NCBI RefSeq assembly: GCF_947497275.1
Contig: NZ_CANMFS010000003.1
Span: 1 to 64,000 of the forward strand
Length of the DNA: 64,000 nt
Origin: an uncultured Sulfitobacter sp.
Lineage (GTDB): Bacteria > Pseudomonadota > Alphaproteobacteria > Rhodobacterales > Rhodobacteraceae
Direction: 5' to 3'
Below, piece after piece: positions 1 to 8,745 of the stretch. The notes under the pieces are model-generated. The model did no database searches, was not told the origin of the DNA, and saw nothing but the letters and a program-made list of their open reading frames with translations. Positions within the stretch are counted from its first letter, which is position 1. Each line of letters opens with the position of its first letter. Made by a program: the position numbers and the translations under genes.

Positions 1-3000
1 GCGAACTCCGTCCCGTCGAACGCCAGCGCACTGCCGTAGGTCTTGGCCGCGTCGTTCACCGTCAACTGCAGCGGCGCAGGAGTGATCTCCGCACTGCCCT
101 CGCGCGCGACAACGGCATAGTCGCGCAGGGTGGAACTTGTCAGCGGCGTCGTGTCCAGCGTGAAAATCTGTGTACCAACGGTATTGTCCACAAAGGTCGG
201 CGTTTCAAAGAGGGGCGTCGTGTCCAGCGTCTCGCCCGCGTCAGCGAAAACGTAGATGCCCGGTCCGCCAGAGACGGTTCCGCGGGCGACGGCGGTTGTC
301 GTCTGGCCGTATGTAAGTACCAGGGCGCCAGGCGTCGCGAACACAACCCTGTCTATTGTGTAGATCGACGGGTAGCGGTTGATGGCACCGGGTGCCCAGA
401 CGTTCGCGAAATCCCATCCTGCCGCCTCGGCGCGTGTGAAAAACCCTTCTGTGTCCTCGAACTCTACCGTGCTCAGCCCTTCTCCGAGGCTTGCATCGCC
501 GGTATCCGCTTGGCCCGCCGTGTCGACATCCCAATAGGACGCCGTAACCGTCGCTTCGGCGTTCTGTCCGATCAGCCCGCCGACTGTCGCAACACCTTCA
601 CCCTCATTCGATACGATGCCGTTCGAGTAGGTGTTGAGAACGGTGCCGCCTCCAAGAGCGCCGATGAGCCCTCCAACGAATTTACGAGCGAAACTGGACG
701 CCGACACATCGCCACTGGCGTAGCTGTCGCGGGTCGTGCCGCTGAACTGAGTACCGGTGTGCCCTCCAACGGCGACCGGCACCGAGAGGGTCTGCCCCGA
801 TGCGGAACCGCGCGCCGCTGTGCGGGTCTGAGTATCGGAGTTCAGCCCGGTAAAGCCGCCGACCGACGACGCGTAGTTAGCTCCGCTCGTGCTGCCGTTG
901 AAGGCCAGCATGGACAGGCTTGCATCGCCACTGGCGAATGCGTCCGTGATGGTGCCCTCGTTGCGGGCCGCGAACCCACCCACGACACCTTCGAGGTCGG
1001 TGGCGTAGGACGCAGCGCCGGTCGCGGCCGCCTCGCTGATCTCACCGGGGCCGCCGCTGTCGCTGCCGCGACCGTTGGTACCGACAAAACCTCCCACAAA
1101 ACTGTTTACAAGCGCCGAGCTAACCGTGAGATTGCCCGATGCCGTGGCGCCGCTGATGGGGCCAAAGTTTACGCCGACGAGCCCGCCTGCCTCGGTTGTA
1201 CGCACGCCTTCGACCAAAGCTTCGTTCGACACATCGATGCTGCCGGACGCCGTGACGTCCGTGACCGGACGGACCGCGCTGTTTTCGTTGAAACCGATCA
1301 GCCCGCCGATGCGCAGATCCGATCCTGCGGCTGCGATCGAAAGGTTGCCGGTGGCGTCCGAGCCGGTGATGGATCCGATGTTGTAACCCGCAAGCCCGCC
1401 TGCATAAACGGCATCTTCCAATGCGCTTTCCACCGACAAAGCCATCGCACTGGTGGCGTTGGTGATGCCTTCGATCGAGGTGTTTTCCCCTGTAAGCCCA
1501 CCGATGTACAGCGGTCCGCCACTTCCGTCTGCGGCAACCGTACCGGATGTCGTGACTGTATCGACGGCACCGCCGTTGATGCCGACCGCGCCGCCGACGT
1601 GCCGCTGGCCGATGGTTGTCCCTGTTTCGAGAACCTGACCGGTAAAGGTGCTGTTGGACAGCGTAGAGAGGAAACTACGCCCGACAAGGCCACCAACAAT
1701 CAGATCGGTATCGGACTCGTTCTCGGCGGAAACACGGCCCTCGAACCGGCTGTTGTTCAGCGTTCCTCCGGCGCCGCGCATGTCCCCCACCAGCCCGCCG
1801 GCGATGGTTCCGAATTCATTGGCGACGATGCCGGTGGCGGTGACGTTCTCGATCGTCGTATCAATCGCCGTTCCGATCAAGGCGGCGGAAATATTCGACC
1901 CGCCAATGAGCACGTTTCCAAGGGTCAGATCCTGGATGTCCGCCCCGTCGGTCCTGGCGAAAAGCGCGGCATCGAAATCATTGGAAGCCAGATTGTTGAT
2001 GGCATTCTCCTGACCGTCGAACGTGCCGCCAAACGCCGATCCGCTCAGGCCGTCGATTGCGGCGAAACCGTCGCCGCTGTTCCAGTTTTCGGTCCCCGAG
2101 GCCTCGATGTCGTTCGCCAGCGCAAAGCTTTGGTTCAGCAAGGCCTGTGTCCTGAGCCCCTGTACCCCGTAGATATCGGTCAGCAGGTACGGATCCGCCG
2201 CAGTACCGGTGCCGCCGAGCGCGCGTAGAAAGCCGGTGTCGGTGTTCTGTGCGACCTGAAAGTCGGTCGCATCGAATGCTGGCAGCGCCGCGCCAAGCTG
2301 GGCCCAGTCGCCGCGCAACAGCTCGAACGTGCCCACGTTCACGGAACCGGCGGGGCCGGTGGTGATCGCACCGCCTGCGTCGATCTGCAAGCCACCCGCA
2401 TCCGCATCGACACCGGCATCGAACCGCACGTCTCCGGCGGCCTGAAGTGCCAGAACGGTCGGCGCCGTCCAGTCTATTTGCGAAGCGACGGTGATATCGC
2501 CGTTTTGCGCGCCGACGGTCGCGCTACCGGTCGAAACTGTCACATTGTTACGCCCCAGGTTGTCTTCAAGCTGGGTGACTGACAGGGTCGAATTGTCAGC
2601 GTTCGGTGTTAAGTCAGTTGCCGTCAGCGTGCCGCCCGATGTCGGTACATCGTCAATTGTTACGTTGTATGGATCGAGCAGCAGTGTCCCGAACGCGCCG
2701 TGGGGGGCACTGGTATCAACCATGCCGCTGAACGCGAGCGTTTGCTTGCCGGAAACTTCGACAAAACCGCCGTCCCCTGCCGACGTACCGCCGCGTGCTG
2801 AGATGGTGCCGGCGAATTCAGTCCAGGTGTCGGACCACAGGATCACACGGCCTGCGTCACCGCGCGCACCTGCATCGGCGGTGATCGTGGTGTCGACATC
2901 GACGCCAAGGTAGAGTGCTGTGGGCAACGTGTCGCCGCCCTGGTAATCGCCGCCGATGCGCACGATTCCACCGCCGCCGCTGGCGTCGATCTTCGCGCCG

Positions 3001-4028
3001 ATCAGCGAGATATCGCGGCCTGTGATAGTGACATCACCGCCGCCGGGCCGGGCCGCAGGGCGGCGCGATTGCGCCACGATGATGGCCGGGCGCCGTTGTT
3101 TCTTCGCCCGCGTTGTCGCGCGGCCCGAAACCGTCACCCGACCACCCGCACCACCGCCCAGCGTGATCGTGCCGTTGCTGACGGAGACCGAGCGCGCCTC
3201 GGCCACGCCCGACAGGTTGATCGCATGGCGGGCCGCGTGTCGCGCAGTTGCCGCCTGCATCTCGATCAACCCGCCATCGGCAGAGACCGTGCCTGAATGC
3301 TCGATCAGTGCGCGCATCTCGTCGCCGCCCTCGGAAGGGATCTCAACCTGCAGGAAACGGTCGCCTGACAGATCGAGCGTCGTACGCTCGCCCGCGCCAA
3401 AGCCGATCCGGCCCATCGGCACCATGACAAGACCGGAGTTCGAGACGCGACCGCCCAGAAGGGCCGCAAATCCGCCGCGCCCGATGATGATCCGGCCCGC
3501 GTTGTCCACGGCGGCTGAGCTGCCCACCCCGTCGAAACGCAGGCGCCCCGCCATGAAATCGTCGTCGTTCGTATCCAGCGTGGAGCCGACAAATCCGCCC
3601 TGCGCGCGAACTTCGCCCTGCGGACCGATGAACAGACCGTTGGGATTGACGACGAACACCTGCCCCGTCGCGGTCAGCCGGCCGTGGATCTGGCTCGTCG
3701 TATCACCGGTCACGCGGTTCAGGATCGCGCTCGAGGTGTCGGGCTGGCGGATGTCGACCGACCCGCCGCGCCCGATGGAAAACCCGTCCCAGTTCACGAT
3801 CGCACGGTCGCTGCCCTGGTTCAGCACCATCCGCCCCGCACCCGGCGTCGAGATGGTGACATTGCCCTTGATGACGCTGCCACCCTGCGGCAGGACCGTT
3901 TCGGCAAGGGCCATATGCGGCTGTAGAAACCCCAGAAGAACCAGGGTTAGCGGTGTCAGGCGGACAGGCCCCCGGGAATCAGAAGCGGAAATTACCCGAA
4001 ATGCTGAAACGCGTGTCATCCGAACCAT
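1..4028 (-). CDS. TpsA two-partner secretion adhesin (filamentous haemagglutinin family), C-terminus outside window
   Basis: This is a large exoprotein whose reading frame stays open from position 4028 to the left edge, giving about 1342 residues with the C-terminus missing. After a hydrophobic signal segment ending near MALA, the N-terminal TPS domain begins ETVLPQGGSVIKGNVTI and carries the diagnostic NPNGLFIG motif. Roughly residues 700-1180 are GLUG-type repeats (VGGLIG, VGGFTG, YWDVDTAG). The last visible part resembles MBG domains (LVLTYGQTT, then ITPAPLQLTVNDAAKTYGSA). It should be exported through the TpsB barrel encoded just upstream and act as a surface or secreted adhesin. In-frame ATGs lie at 4028 and 4019; the first is used. 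The start lies 50 bp inside the tpsB gene, so translation is probably coupled. Confidence 0.88.
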   Translation of the reverse strand, partial: MVRMTRVSAFRVISASDSRGPVRLTPLTLVLLGFLQPHMALAETVLPQGGSVIKGNVTISTPGAGRMVLNQGSDRAIVNWDGFSIGRGGSVDIRQPDTSSAILNRVTGDTTSQIHGRLTATGQVFVVNPNGLFIGPQGEVRAQGGFVGSTLDTNDDDFMAGRLRFDGVGSSAAVDNAGRIIIGRGGFAALLGGRVSNSGLVMVPMGRIGFGAGERTTLDLSGDRFLQVEIPSEGGDEMRALIEHSGTVSADGGLIEMQAATARHAARHAINLSGVAEARSVSVSNGTITLGGGAGGRVTVSGRATTRAKKQRRPAIIVAQSRRPAARPGGGDVTITGRDISLIGAKIDASGGGGIVRIGGDYQGGDTLPTALYLGVDVDTTITADAGARGDAGRVILWSDTWTEFAGTISARGGTSAGDGGFVEVSGKQTLAFSGMVDTSAPHGAFGTLLLDPYNVTIDDVPTSGGTLTATDLTPNADNSTLSVTQLEDNLGRNNVTVSTGSATVGAQNGDITVASQIDWTAPTVLALQAAGDVRFDAGVDADAGGLQIDAGGAITTGPAGSVNVGTFELLRGDWAQLGAALPAFDATDFQVAQNTDTGFLRALGGTGTAADPYLLTDIYGVQGLRTQALLNQSFALANDIEASGTENWNSGDGFAAIDGLSGSAFGGTFDGQENAINNLASNDFDAALFARTDGADIQDLTLGNVLIGGSNISAALIGTAIDTTIENVTATGIVANEFGTIAGGLVGDMRGAGGTLNNSRFEGRVSAENESDTDLIVGGLVGRSFLSTLSNSTFTGQVLETGTTIGQRHVGGAVGINGGAVDTVTTSGTVAADGSGGPLYIGGLTGENTSIEGITNATSAMALSVESALEDAVYAGGLAGYNIGSITGSDATGNLSIAAAGSDLRIGGLIGFNENSAVRPVTDVTASGSIDVSNEALVEGVRTTEAGGLVGVNFGPISGATASGNLTVSSALVNSFVGGFVGTNGRGSDSGGPGEISEAAATGAASYATDLEGVVGGFAARNEGTITDAFASGDASLSMLAFNGSTSGANYASSVGGFTGLNSDTQTRTAARGSASGQTLSVPVAVGGHTGTQFSGTTRDSYASGDVSASSFARKFVGGLIGALGGGTVLNTYSNGIVSNEGEGVATVGGLIGQNAEATVTASYWDVDTAGQADTGDASLGEGLSTVEFEDTEGFFTRAEAAGWDFANVWAPGAINRYPSIYTIDRVVFATPGALVLTYGQTTTAVARGTVSGGPGIYVFADAGETLDTTPLFETPTFVDNTVGTQIFTLDTTPLTSSTLRDYAVVAREGSAEITPAPLQLTVNDAAKTYGSALAFDGTEF

Positions 4029-5703
4029 GGTTCCGTTCTCCTCTGGCCACTTCGACCCTCAAACTGCTTGCTCTGAAACGTGAATCTGTCTGTGAAATTA
4101 GGTCCAGCCCGACGCCGTAGGACTGGGCGTTCTCGCTGTTGCGCTCAAGCGCCGTGGGCCGTTCAATCGAAATTCCGCCCGCAGCAAGAAAGACATAGGG
4201 GCTTACGACGACAGGCGTGTTGCCCAGCGCGGTCTTGGTCTGGTGCGCGATCTCGGCTCGCACGACCCAGCCGCTGTCACCGCGCAATTCGCCGGATTCA
4301 AATCCCGACAGTTCGCGCACGCCCGACAGGCCGAATTGCTCCGCCGTGACAAGCGCGTCTCCAAAAGAGATCTGCGCACGCCCTGTCACCGCCAATACGA
4401 TGCTCTCGCTCAGGGCGCGCTGATGATAGCCTGAAAAGCTCAGCTTGGTAAAATCGGCATCGGCGCCCTGACGTGACAGAGGTGTTCCCACACCGGCGTC
4501 AGCAGCACTGCGCGCGCCCCATACATCGACGCCGCGCGACAGAACGGCACCGGCATCGGTGAACGCTCCGTCGTCGTGGATATAGCTGACGTTGCCGCCG
4601 AACCGCAGCACGGTCGTCTTGTCCTCGTAGATCGGCGTGATGCCCCCGGAAATCAGATCCTGGCTGTCGCGCTGGCGATCGATCGAGAACTGCGTGCTAA
4701 CGTTAAGCTGCCGCGCGCGGATCAGCGGATAGATCAGCCGCAGGGACTGACGGTCGAAGTTCGACCGAGTCGGCGCCGCATCGTCGTCGGGGGTCGTGTC
4801 GCTGGTGGTTACTTCTGCGTTGAGGACCAGACCGGATGGCCCAAGCGGCACCACGAAGCCACCTGCCAGAACGCGGTAGCGCGGATCGCTGCCCAGATAA
4901 TCGCTCGGCGCACCCGACGCGCGGAGGTACAGCGTTTCACCGTATCCGAAAGGGCTGTTGAATTCGATGCCCGCATTCAGCGTCAGGCGGCCCAGCTCAT
5001 CCGAGGCGTTGTTGTCGAAACCGACAAAACCAGTGATTTTCTGGTACTCCGGATCCAGTGTCAGCACCGTCCCCCCCGGGCGTTGTCCCGCCCCCAGCAC
5101 CGTGCCAAGTGCAACGCCGGCGGTGTCGCCCGCCAGCAAAAGCTGTCTCTCAAGCTCGGCCAGCGTGAGCCCCTTGCGGTTGACCAGCGGCGCGGTCAGC
5201 TGGTCGATCCGCCGCTGCACCTCAGGCGGGACGTTGCTGCGGTCCACTGTCTCGACGAAACCGTCCACCACGACCACTCTCAGGACACCGCCGTCGCGCA
5301 GACTTTGTTGGGGCAGCACGACCCGGGCCAGAACGAAACCGGCGTTGGCATAGGCTTCCTCCAGCGCACCGACAGCGTTGAAAAGTTCCGACACCGGTAC
5401 ACGGCCTCGCGTCAGCCGCGCCTCGAGCGCGGCGTTGGCTTGCGCCATCTGCGGCAACCCGCCTTGCAACGATACACCCGAAAGTGTGATGCCGATCCGC
5501 TCCGCGCCCGGAGGGGCTTCGGTGCTGGTCGCGCCGGAAAACACGATCGCGCCGTCGAGCTTTTGCAGCGGTGGGATGAAGCTGTCGGGCGTCACGCTGC
5601 TTGCGGTGTTGGCGTCTTGTGCGCCGACGCTATCGGAAAGCACCAAAGCCATCGCAAGAGCACAGGACGCAACGGTTCTCGGACGCAGGTTTCGGATCAC
5701 CAT
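3979..5703 (-). CDS. TpsB outer-membrane transporter (ShlB/FhaC family)
   Basis: This 574-residue outer-membrane pore secretes the TpsA protein of the following gene. The chosen ATG at 5703 has GGAG eight bases upstream and gives a clean signal peptide (VASCALAMALVLSDSVGAQ). An in-frame ATG at 5763 would put 20 residues before it. Residues of roughly 70-230 are POTRA-like (GVSLQGG, GFVLARVVLPQQ, LRVVVVDGFVE). The rest is a beta-barrel, with GVRELSGFESGEL in place of the usual VRGY/F loop-6 motif. It ends in phenylalanine (SGNFRF), the usual BAM-recognition residue. The 3' end overlaps tpsA by 50 bp. Confidence 0.9.
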   Translation of the reverse strand: MVIRNLRPRTVASCALAMALVLSDSVGAQDANTASSVTPDSFIPPLQKLDGAIVFSGATSTEAPPGAERIGITLSGVSLQGGLPQMAQANAALEARLTRGRVPVSELFNAVGALEEAYANAGFVLARVVLPQQSLRDGGVLRVVVVDGFVETVDRSNVPPEVQRRIDQLTAPLVNRKGLTLAELERQLLLAGDTAGVALGTVLGAGQRPGGTVLTLDPEYQKITGFVGFDNNASDELGRLTLNAGIEFNSPFGYGETLYLRASGAPSDYLGSDPRYRVLAGGFVVPLGPSGLVLNAEVTTSDTTPDDDAAPTRSNFDRQSLRLIYPLIRARQLNVSTQFSIDRQRDSQDLISGGITPIYEDKTTVLRFGGNVSYIHDDGAFTDAGAVLSRGVDVWGARSAADAGVGTPLSRQGADADFTKLSFSGYHQRALSESIVLAVTGRAQISFGDALVTAEQFGLSGVRELSGFESGELRGDSGWVVRAEIAHQTKTALGNTPVVVSPYVFLAAGGISIERPTALERNSENAQSYGVGLDLISQTDSRFRASSLRVEVARGERNHGSDDTRFSISGNFRF

Positions 5704-5936
5704 CGGGCGCACTCCAGACAATAAATTCGGACAAACCGGACACGAAAATAGTACATGAGCCAAAAATCACAGGCTCTTGACGTAGAGTAACCCGCGCAAT
5801 GGCGCAGTTTGCAAGGAATTTCTACATTTTTGCGCCGCTACGCGTCACAGATCGGTGCGAACCACGGGGTAGCACCGCAGCGAAAAGCCGCCACATTTAC
5901 GCTTCGCGCGCTATTCGATCTTGATCTGGTGACAAT

Positions 5937-5956
5937 TACCATCCATATACCATCCA
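5937..5956. promoter_or_regulatory. Tandem direct repeats upstream of the RHH regulator (candidate operator)
   Basis: TACCATCCA occurs twice, at 5937-5945 and 5948-5956, with starts 11 bases apart (about one helical turn). The second copy ends 19 bases before the regulator ATG, and a GATGG inverted half follows at 5961-5965. Ribbon-helix-helix proteins often bind tandem short sites spaced by about one turn, so autoregulation is plausible. This is inference from position only. Confidence 0.4.
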
Positions 5957-5975
5957 ATCAGATGGAGTTTTGATA

Positions 5976-6392
5976 ATGACCAACGTCAGACAGCTGCGCG
6001 ACAAGACACCCGAAAGCGAAAAGATCACGATCAATCTCGGCTACGTGGACCTCGGCCGCATCGATCTTCTGGTGCAGGAAGGGTTCTATTCAAACCGCAG
6101 CGATTTCATCCGTACGGCGATCCGCAATGGGCTGGAGGCGCACAACGAGGTTGTGAGCAAGTCAATCGAACGACACACGATGGAATTGGGTCTGCGCGAT
6201 TTCAGCGTGTCGGACCTGGAGGCGCTGCGCGCCGCGGGCGAAGTGCTGCACGTCAAGGTCGTCGGTCTCGCGCGGATCGACCCGGATGTCACGCCGGAAC
6301 TGGCGCTGGCGACCATCGGTTCGATTACGGTTCTCGGCGCCCTGCAAGCCAGTCCCGATCTCAAGAAGGCACTCGCCGACCGCATCAAATAG
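5976..6392 (+). CDS. CopG/ribbon-helix-helix family transcriptional regulator
   Basis: This 138-residue protein has a classic RHH N-terminus: a beta-strand (KITINLGYVDLGRIDLLV) followed by a helix-turn-helix with the GFYSNRSDFIRTAIR signature seen in CopG/ParD-like DNA-binding proteins. The C-terminal half (VLHVKVVGLARIDPDVTPEL, then GALQASPDL) is not a recognised effector domain; it may mediate oligomerisation or sense a ligand. ATG 5976 is chosen because GGAG lies eight bases upstream; a TTG at 5970 is an alternative. It is the first gene of a plus-strand cluster with a PHB depolymerase-like esterase and a C45 hydrolase, and may regulate them and itself. Confidence 0.75.
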   Translation: MTNVRQLRDKTPESEKITINLGYVDLGRIDLLVQEGFYSNRSDFIRTAIRNGLEAHNEVVSKSIERHTMELGLRDFSVSDLEALRAAGEVLHVKVVGLARIDPDVTPELALATIGSITVLGALQASPDLKKALADRIK

Positions 6393-6423
6393 GCGTTTCA
6401 ACGCCGATCAAAAAGGAAAGAAC

Positions 6424-7515
6424 ATGAAAAGATTTAACGCCGGTGCACCCCACCGGGCGACCGATGACGCACGCGTCGCGCACTACAGCGCCGCTTCCGA
6501 TCTGGTACGCAGAACCCTCGCGCAGCACGGGCTGATGCCTGCCGCGCAGGAAGGTGACGCCGGTGGCCTGCCGTTCGCATCGCCGGATATCACGGGCCTG
6601 TTTGGCAGATTGGGCACCGCACACCGTCGCGCACCCTCTGTCGAGGCAGCACTTCCTGCCGGTGCCAGTTTCGAGCGACAGACCTATACCTGCGCCTCGG
6701 GCACCCGTGCCTATCGCACTTACGTACCGTCCACAGGCACGCAAGGCATCGCGGGCGTCGTACTGATGCTGCACGGCTGCACACAGACACCAGAGGATTT
6801 TGCCGCAGGAACGGGTATGAATGCGCTGGCCGAAACGCACCGGCTGGCCGTTGTCTATCCGCATCAGGCACGCGGAGAGAATGCACAATCCTGTTGGAAC
6901 TGGTTCCGGCGGGGCGACCAGATGCGCGGCCGGGGCGAACCCGCCCTGCTTGCCGGTCTGGTGGCGCAGGTAGCCTCGCAGCATGCAACCCCGACGACAC
7001 CCGTTTTCGTCGCAGGTCTTTCCGCCGGCGCGGCGATGGCCGTTATCCTTGGCGAGACCTATCCAGAGGTTTTCTCCGCCGTAGGTGCCCATTCGGGCCT
7101 GCCCTTCGCTGCAGCGACGGACATGCCATCGGCTTTTGCCGCTATGGCAGGCCAGGCGCCGCGCGCGGCCGGGTCTTCGGTCAAAGGCACCGTGCCGACC
7201 ATCGTGTTTCACGGATCTGCGGACACGACTGTGCACCCATCCAATGGCGACCGGATCGCGCGTGACGCGCATCATCCGGATGTCCACCAGCCGTTGGTGA
7301 CAGACAACCAAAGCACCGTCGCAGGCCGGCGTGTGGACCGCACGGTTACGACGACGCAACAGGGCCGGCCGGTGCTGGAGCACTGGCGCATCGACGGCCT
7401 CGGCCATGCATGGTCCGGCGGGCAGCCCGCCGGATCCTACACCGATCCTGCGGGGCCGGATGCGAGCGGTGAAATGATCCGTTTCTTTTTTGAAACCACT
7501 TCTGAGAGCAAATGA
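6424..7515 (+). CDS. PHB depolymerase-family esterase
   Basis: This 363-residue alpha/beta hydrolase belongs to the esterase_PHB group (LMLHGCTQTPEDFAAGTGMN and SCWNWF are family signatures). The lipase box GLSAG puts the nucleophile at about Ser200, with an acid in HGSADTTVHPSN and a histidine in DGLGHAWSGG. The substrate could be short-chain polyhydroxyalkanoate oligomers or another ester. No signal peptide is visible, so a cytoplasmic role in mobilising storage polymer or in ester hydrolysis fits better than extracellular depolymerisation. ATG 6424 is preceded by AAGGAAAG. The gene lies 31 bases after the RHH regulator and one base before the C45 gene, so an operon is likely. A phasin gene occurs far away in the same window (44.9 kb). 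Confidence 0.82.
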   Translation: MKRFNAGAPHRATDDARVAHYSAASDLVRRTLAQHGLMPAAQEGDAGGLPFASPDITGLFGRLGTAHRRAPSVEAALPAGASFERQTYTCASGTRAYRTYVPSTGTQGIAGVVLMLHGCTQTPEDFAAGTGMNALAETHRLAVVYPHQARGENAQSCWNWFRRGDQMRGRGEPALLAGLVAQVASQHATPTTPVFVAGLSAGAAMAVILGETYPEVFSAVGAHSGLPFAAATDMPSAFAAMAGQAPRAAGSSVKGTVPTIVFHGSADTTVHPSNGDRIARDAHHPDVHQPLVTDNQSTVAGRRVDRTVTTTQQGRPVLEHWRIDGLGHAWSGGQPAGSYTDPAGPDASGEMIRFFFETTSESK

Positions 7516-7516
7516 C

Positions 7517-8671
7517 ATGACCAATCTTACCCTGACTTTCGACGCCGTGGACGAAGCTATACCCGGACCGAAATGGGCCGCCCGCTGGCACCGGTCCTGG
7601 CCCGCCTACGAGGCGTGGTTCCTTGCGCGCGGCGGGGACTCCGGCCCGTCGGCGCGCACCTGCCGGGACAAGCTGACGCACTTCATGCCAGAGCTGGTAC
7701 CGGTCTACGACCGTCTGGTCACATTGGCGGGCGGCTCGGAGAGAGCAGCGCGGTTCCTGTCGACCTGGTGCCCGCCAACCTATCTGGGAGGCTGCTCGCT
7801 TGCTGCGGTGGCCGACGGGCGCGACGTGCGACTGGTGCGTAATTACGATCTTTCACCTGACCTGAACGAAGGGCTGCTCTTGAGGACCGAATGGACCGGG
7901 GGCGCCGTGATGGGCATGGTCGAATTCCTGTGGGGGCTTTCGGATGGCATCAACGATGCTGGTCTCAGCGTCGCACTTGCCTATGGGGGGCGGTCAGAGT
8001 CCGCCGACGGTTTTGGGATCACGACGATCCTGCGGTACCTGCTGGAAACCTGCACCACTGTTGATGAAGCGATGACCGCGCTCAAACGGATCCCGTCGCA
8101 TATGGCGTACAATGTTGTGCTGGCAGACGCCGCAGGCAACACCGCGAGTGTCGAGATGTCGCCCGGCGGCGGGGCGCGCCGGATGCCGCAGGCGATCGCG
8201 GCAAATCACCAAAGCGCGCCCAGCCAAGCGGACCATCCCGCGTTTACCCGCAGTTTCGAGCGCCACGCGCATCTCGCGCAGTTGGATGCATCTCCGACCG
8301 CGCTCAACGCGGCGTTCCTGAAAGGACCGCTTTTGCAAAACCGGTACGCGCAAGGGTTCGGCACACTGTTCACGGCGGAATACGATCCTTCCGCCGGTAC
8401 GCTCGGTCTCACGCTGAACGGGACGCGGTGGGATCAGTCTCTGACCGCGTTCGAGGAAGGTCAGCGCATTGTCGACTACGCGCGGATACCCGACGCCGCC
8501 AACAATCCACTGCCGCCGCGAGAGGCGGTCAGTGATCTGCAAGGCGACACCTACACGCAAAGCGCGCCCGACTGGACCAGGGCCGCGCGCATCGACTGGA
8601 GCAAGGTTGCATCGGATTATGCCAGCGGCAAAGGGCGCCCGATCAGGTCGTATCTGGCCGACGTCGCATAG
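7517..8671 (+). CDS. C45-family autoproteolytic acyltransferase/hydrolase
   Basis: This 384-residue Ntn-hydrolase-type protein resembles acyl-CoA:6-aminopenicillanic acid acyltransferase (peptidase family C45). The expected self-cleavage site is before Cys93 in GGCSLAAV, followed by VRLVRNYDLSP, which matches the conserved arginine-asparagine-aspartate region after the nucleophile. HMAYNVVLADAAGNTASVEM and NHQ are also typical. Members cleave or form amide bonds in small acylated compounds; the substrate here is unknown. It starts one base after the esterase stop, so the two hydrolases are probably co-translated and may act on related esters or amides. A strong hairpin follows. Confidence 0.78.
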   Translation: MTNLTLTFDAVDEAIPGPKWAARWHRSWPAYEAWFLARGGDSGPSARTCRDKLTHFMPELVPVYDRLVTLAGGSERAARFLSTWCPPTYLGGCSLAAVADGRDVRLVRNYDLSPDLNEGLLLRTEWTGGAVMGMVEFLWGLSDGINDAGLSVALAYGGRSESADGFGITTILRYLLETCTTVDEAMTALKRIPSHMAYNVVLADAAGNTASVEMSPGGGARRMPQAIAANHQSAPSQADHPAFTRSFERHAHLAQLDASPTALNAAFLKGPLLQNRYAQGFGTLFTAEYDPSAGTLGLTLNGTRWDQSLTAFEEGQRIVDYARIPDAANNPLPPREAVSDLQGDTYTQSAPDWTRAARIDWSKVASDYASGKGRPIRSYLADVA

Positions 8672-8696
8672 AACCGGCTAAGCCTACACGAATAAG

Positions 8697-8728
8697 CGGG
8701 CCCTGCTTGGACGTACAAGCAGGGCCCG
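8697..8728. terminator. Bidirectional hairpin terminator
   Basis: A perfect 13-bp inverted repeat (CGGGCCCTGCTTG and its complement) with a 6-base loop lies between the convergent C45 hydrolase and molybdenum hydroxylase genes. No long T-run is present on either strand, but stem strength and placement support shared termination. Confidence 0.8.
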
Positions 8729-8745
8729 TCCGATACGAAGATCCA

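Noticed and set aside
510-2228. 572-residue plus-strand open frame
   Set aside because: It is antisense to the tpsA frame, whose translation shows clear GLUG and MBG motifs; the plus frame has low-complexity Arg/Gly-rich sequence with no family resemblance.
4576-5724. 382-residue plus-strand frame opposite tpsB
   Set aside because: Antisense shadow of a high-GC gene; His/Arg/Gln-rich with no domain, while the minus frame is a good TpsB.
5929-5946. Possible FNR box upstream of the RHH regulator (TTGATCTGGTGACAA)
   Set aside because: Half-sites are separated by five bases instead of four and the second half is poor.
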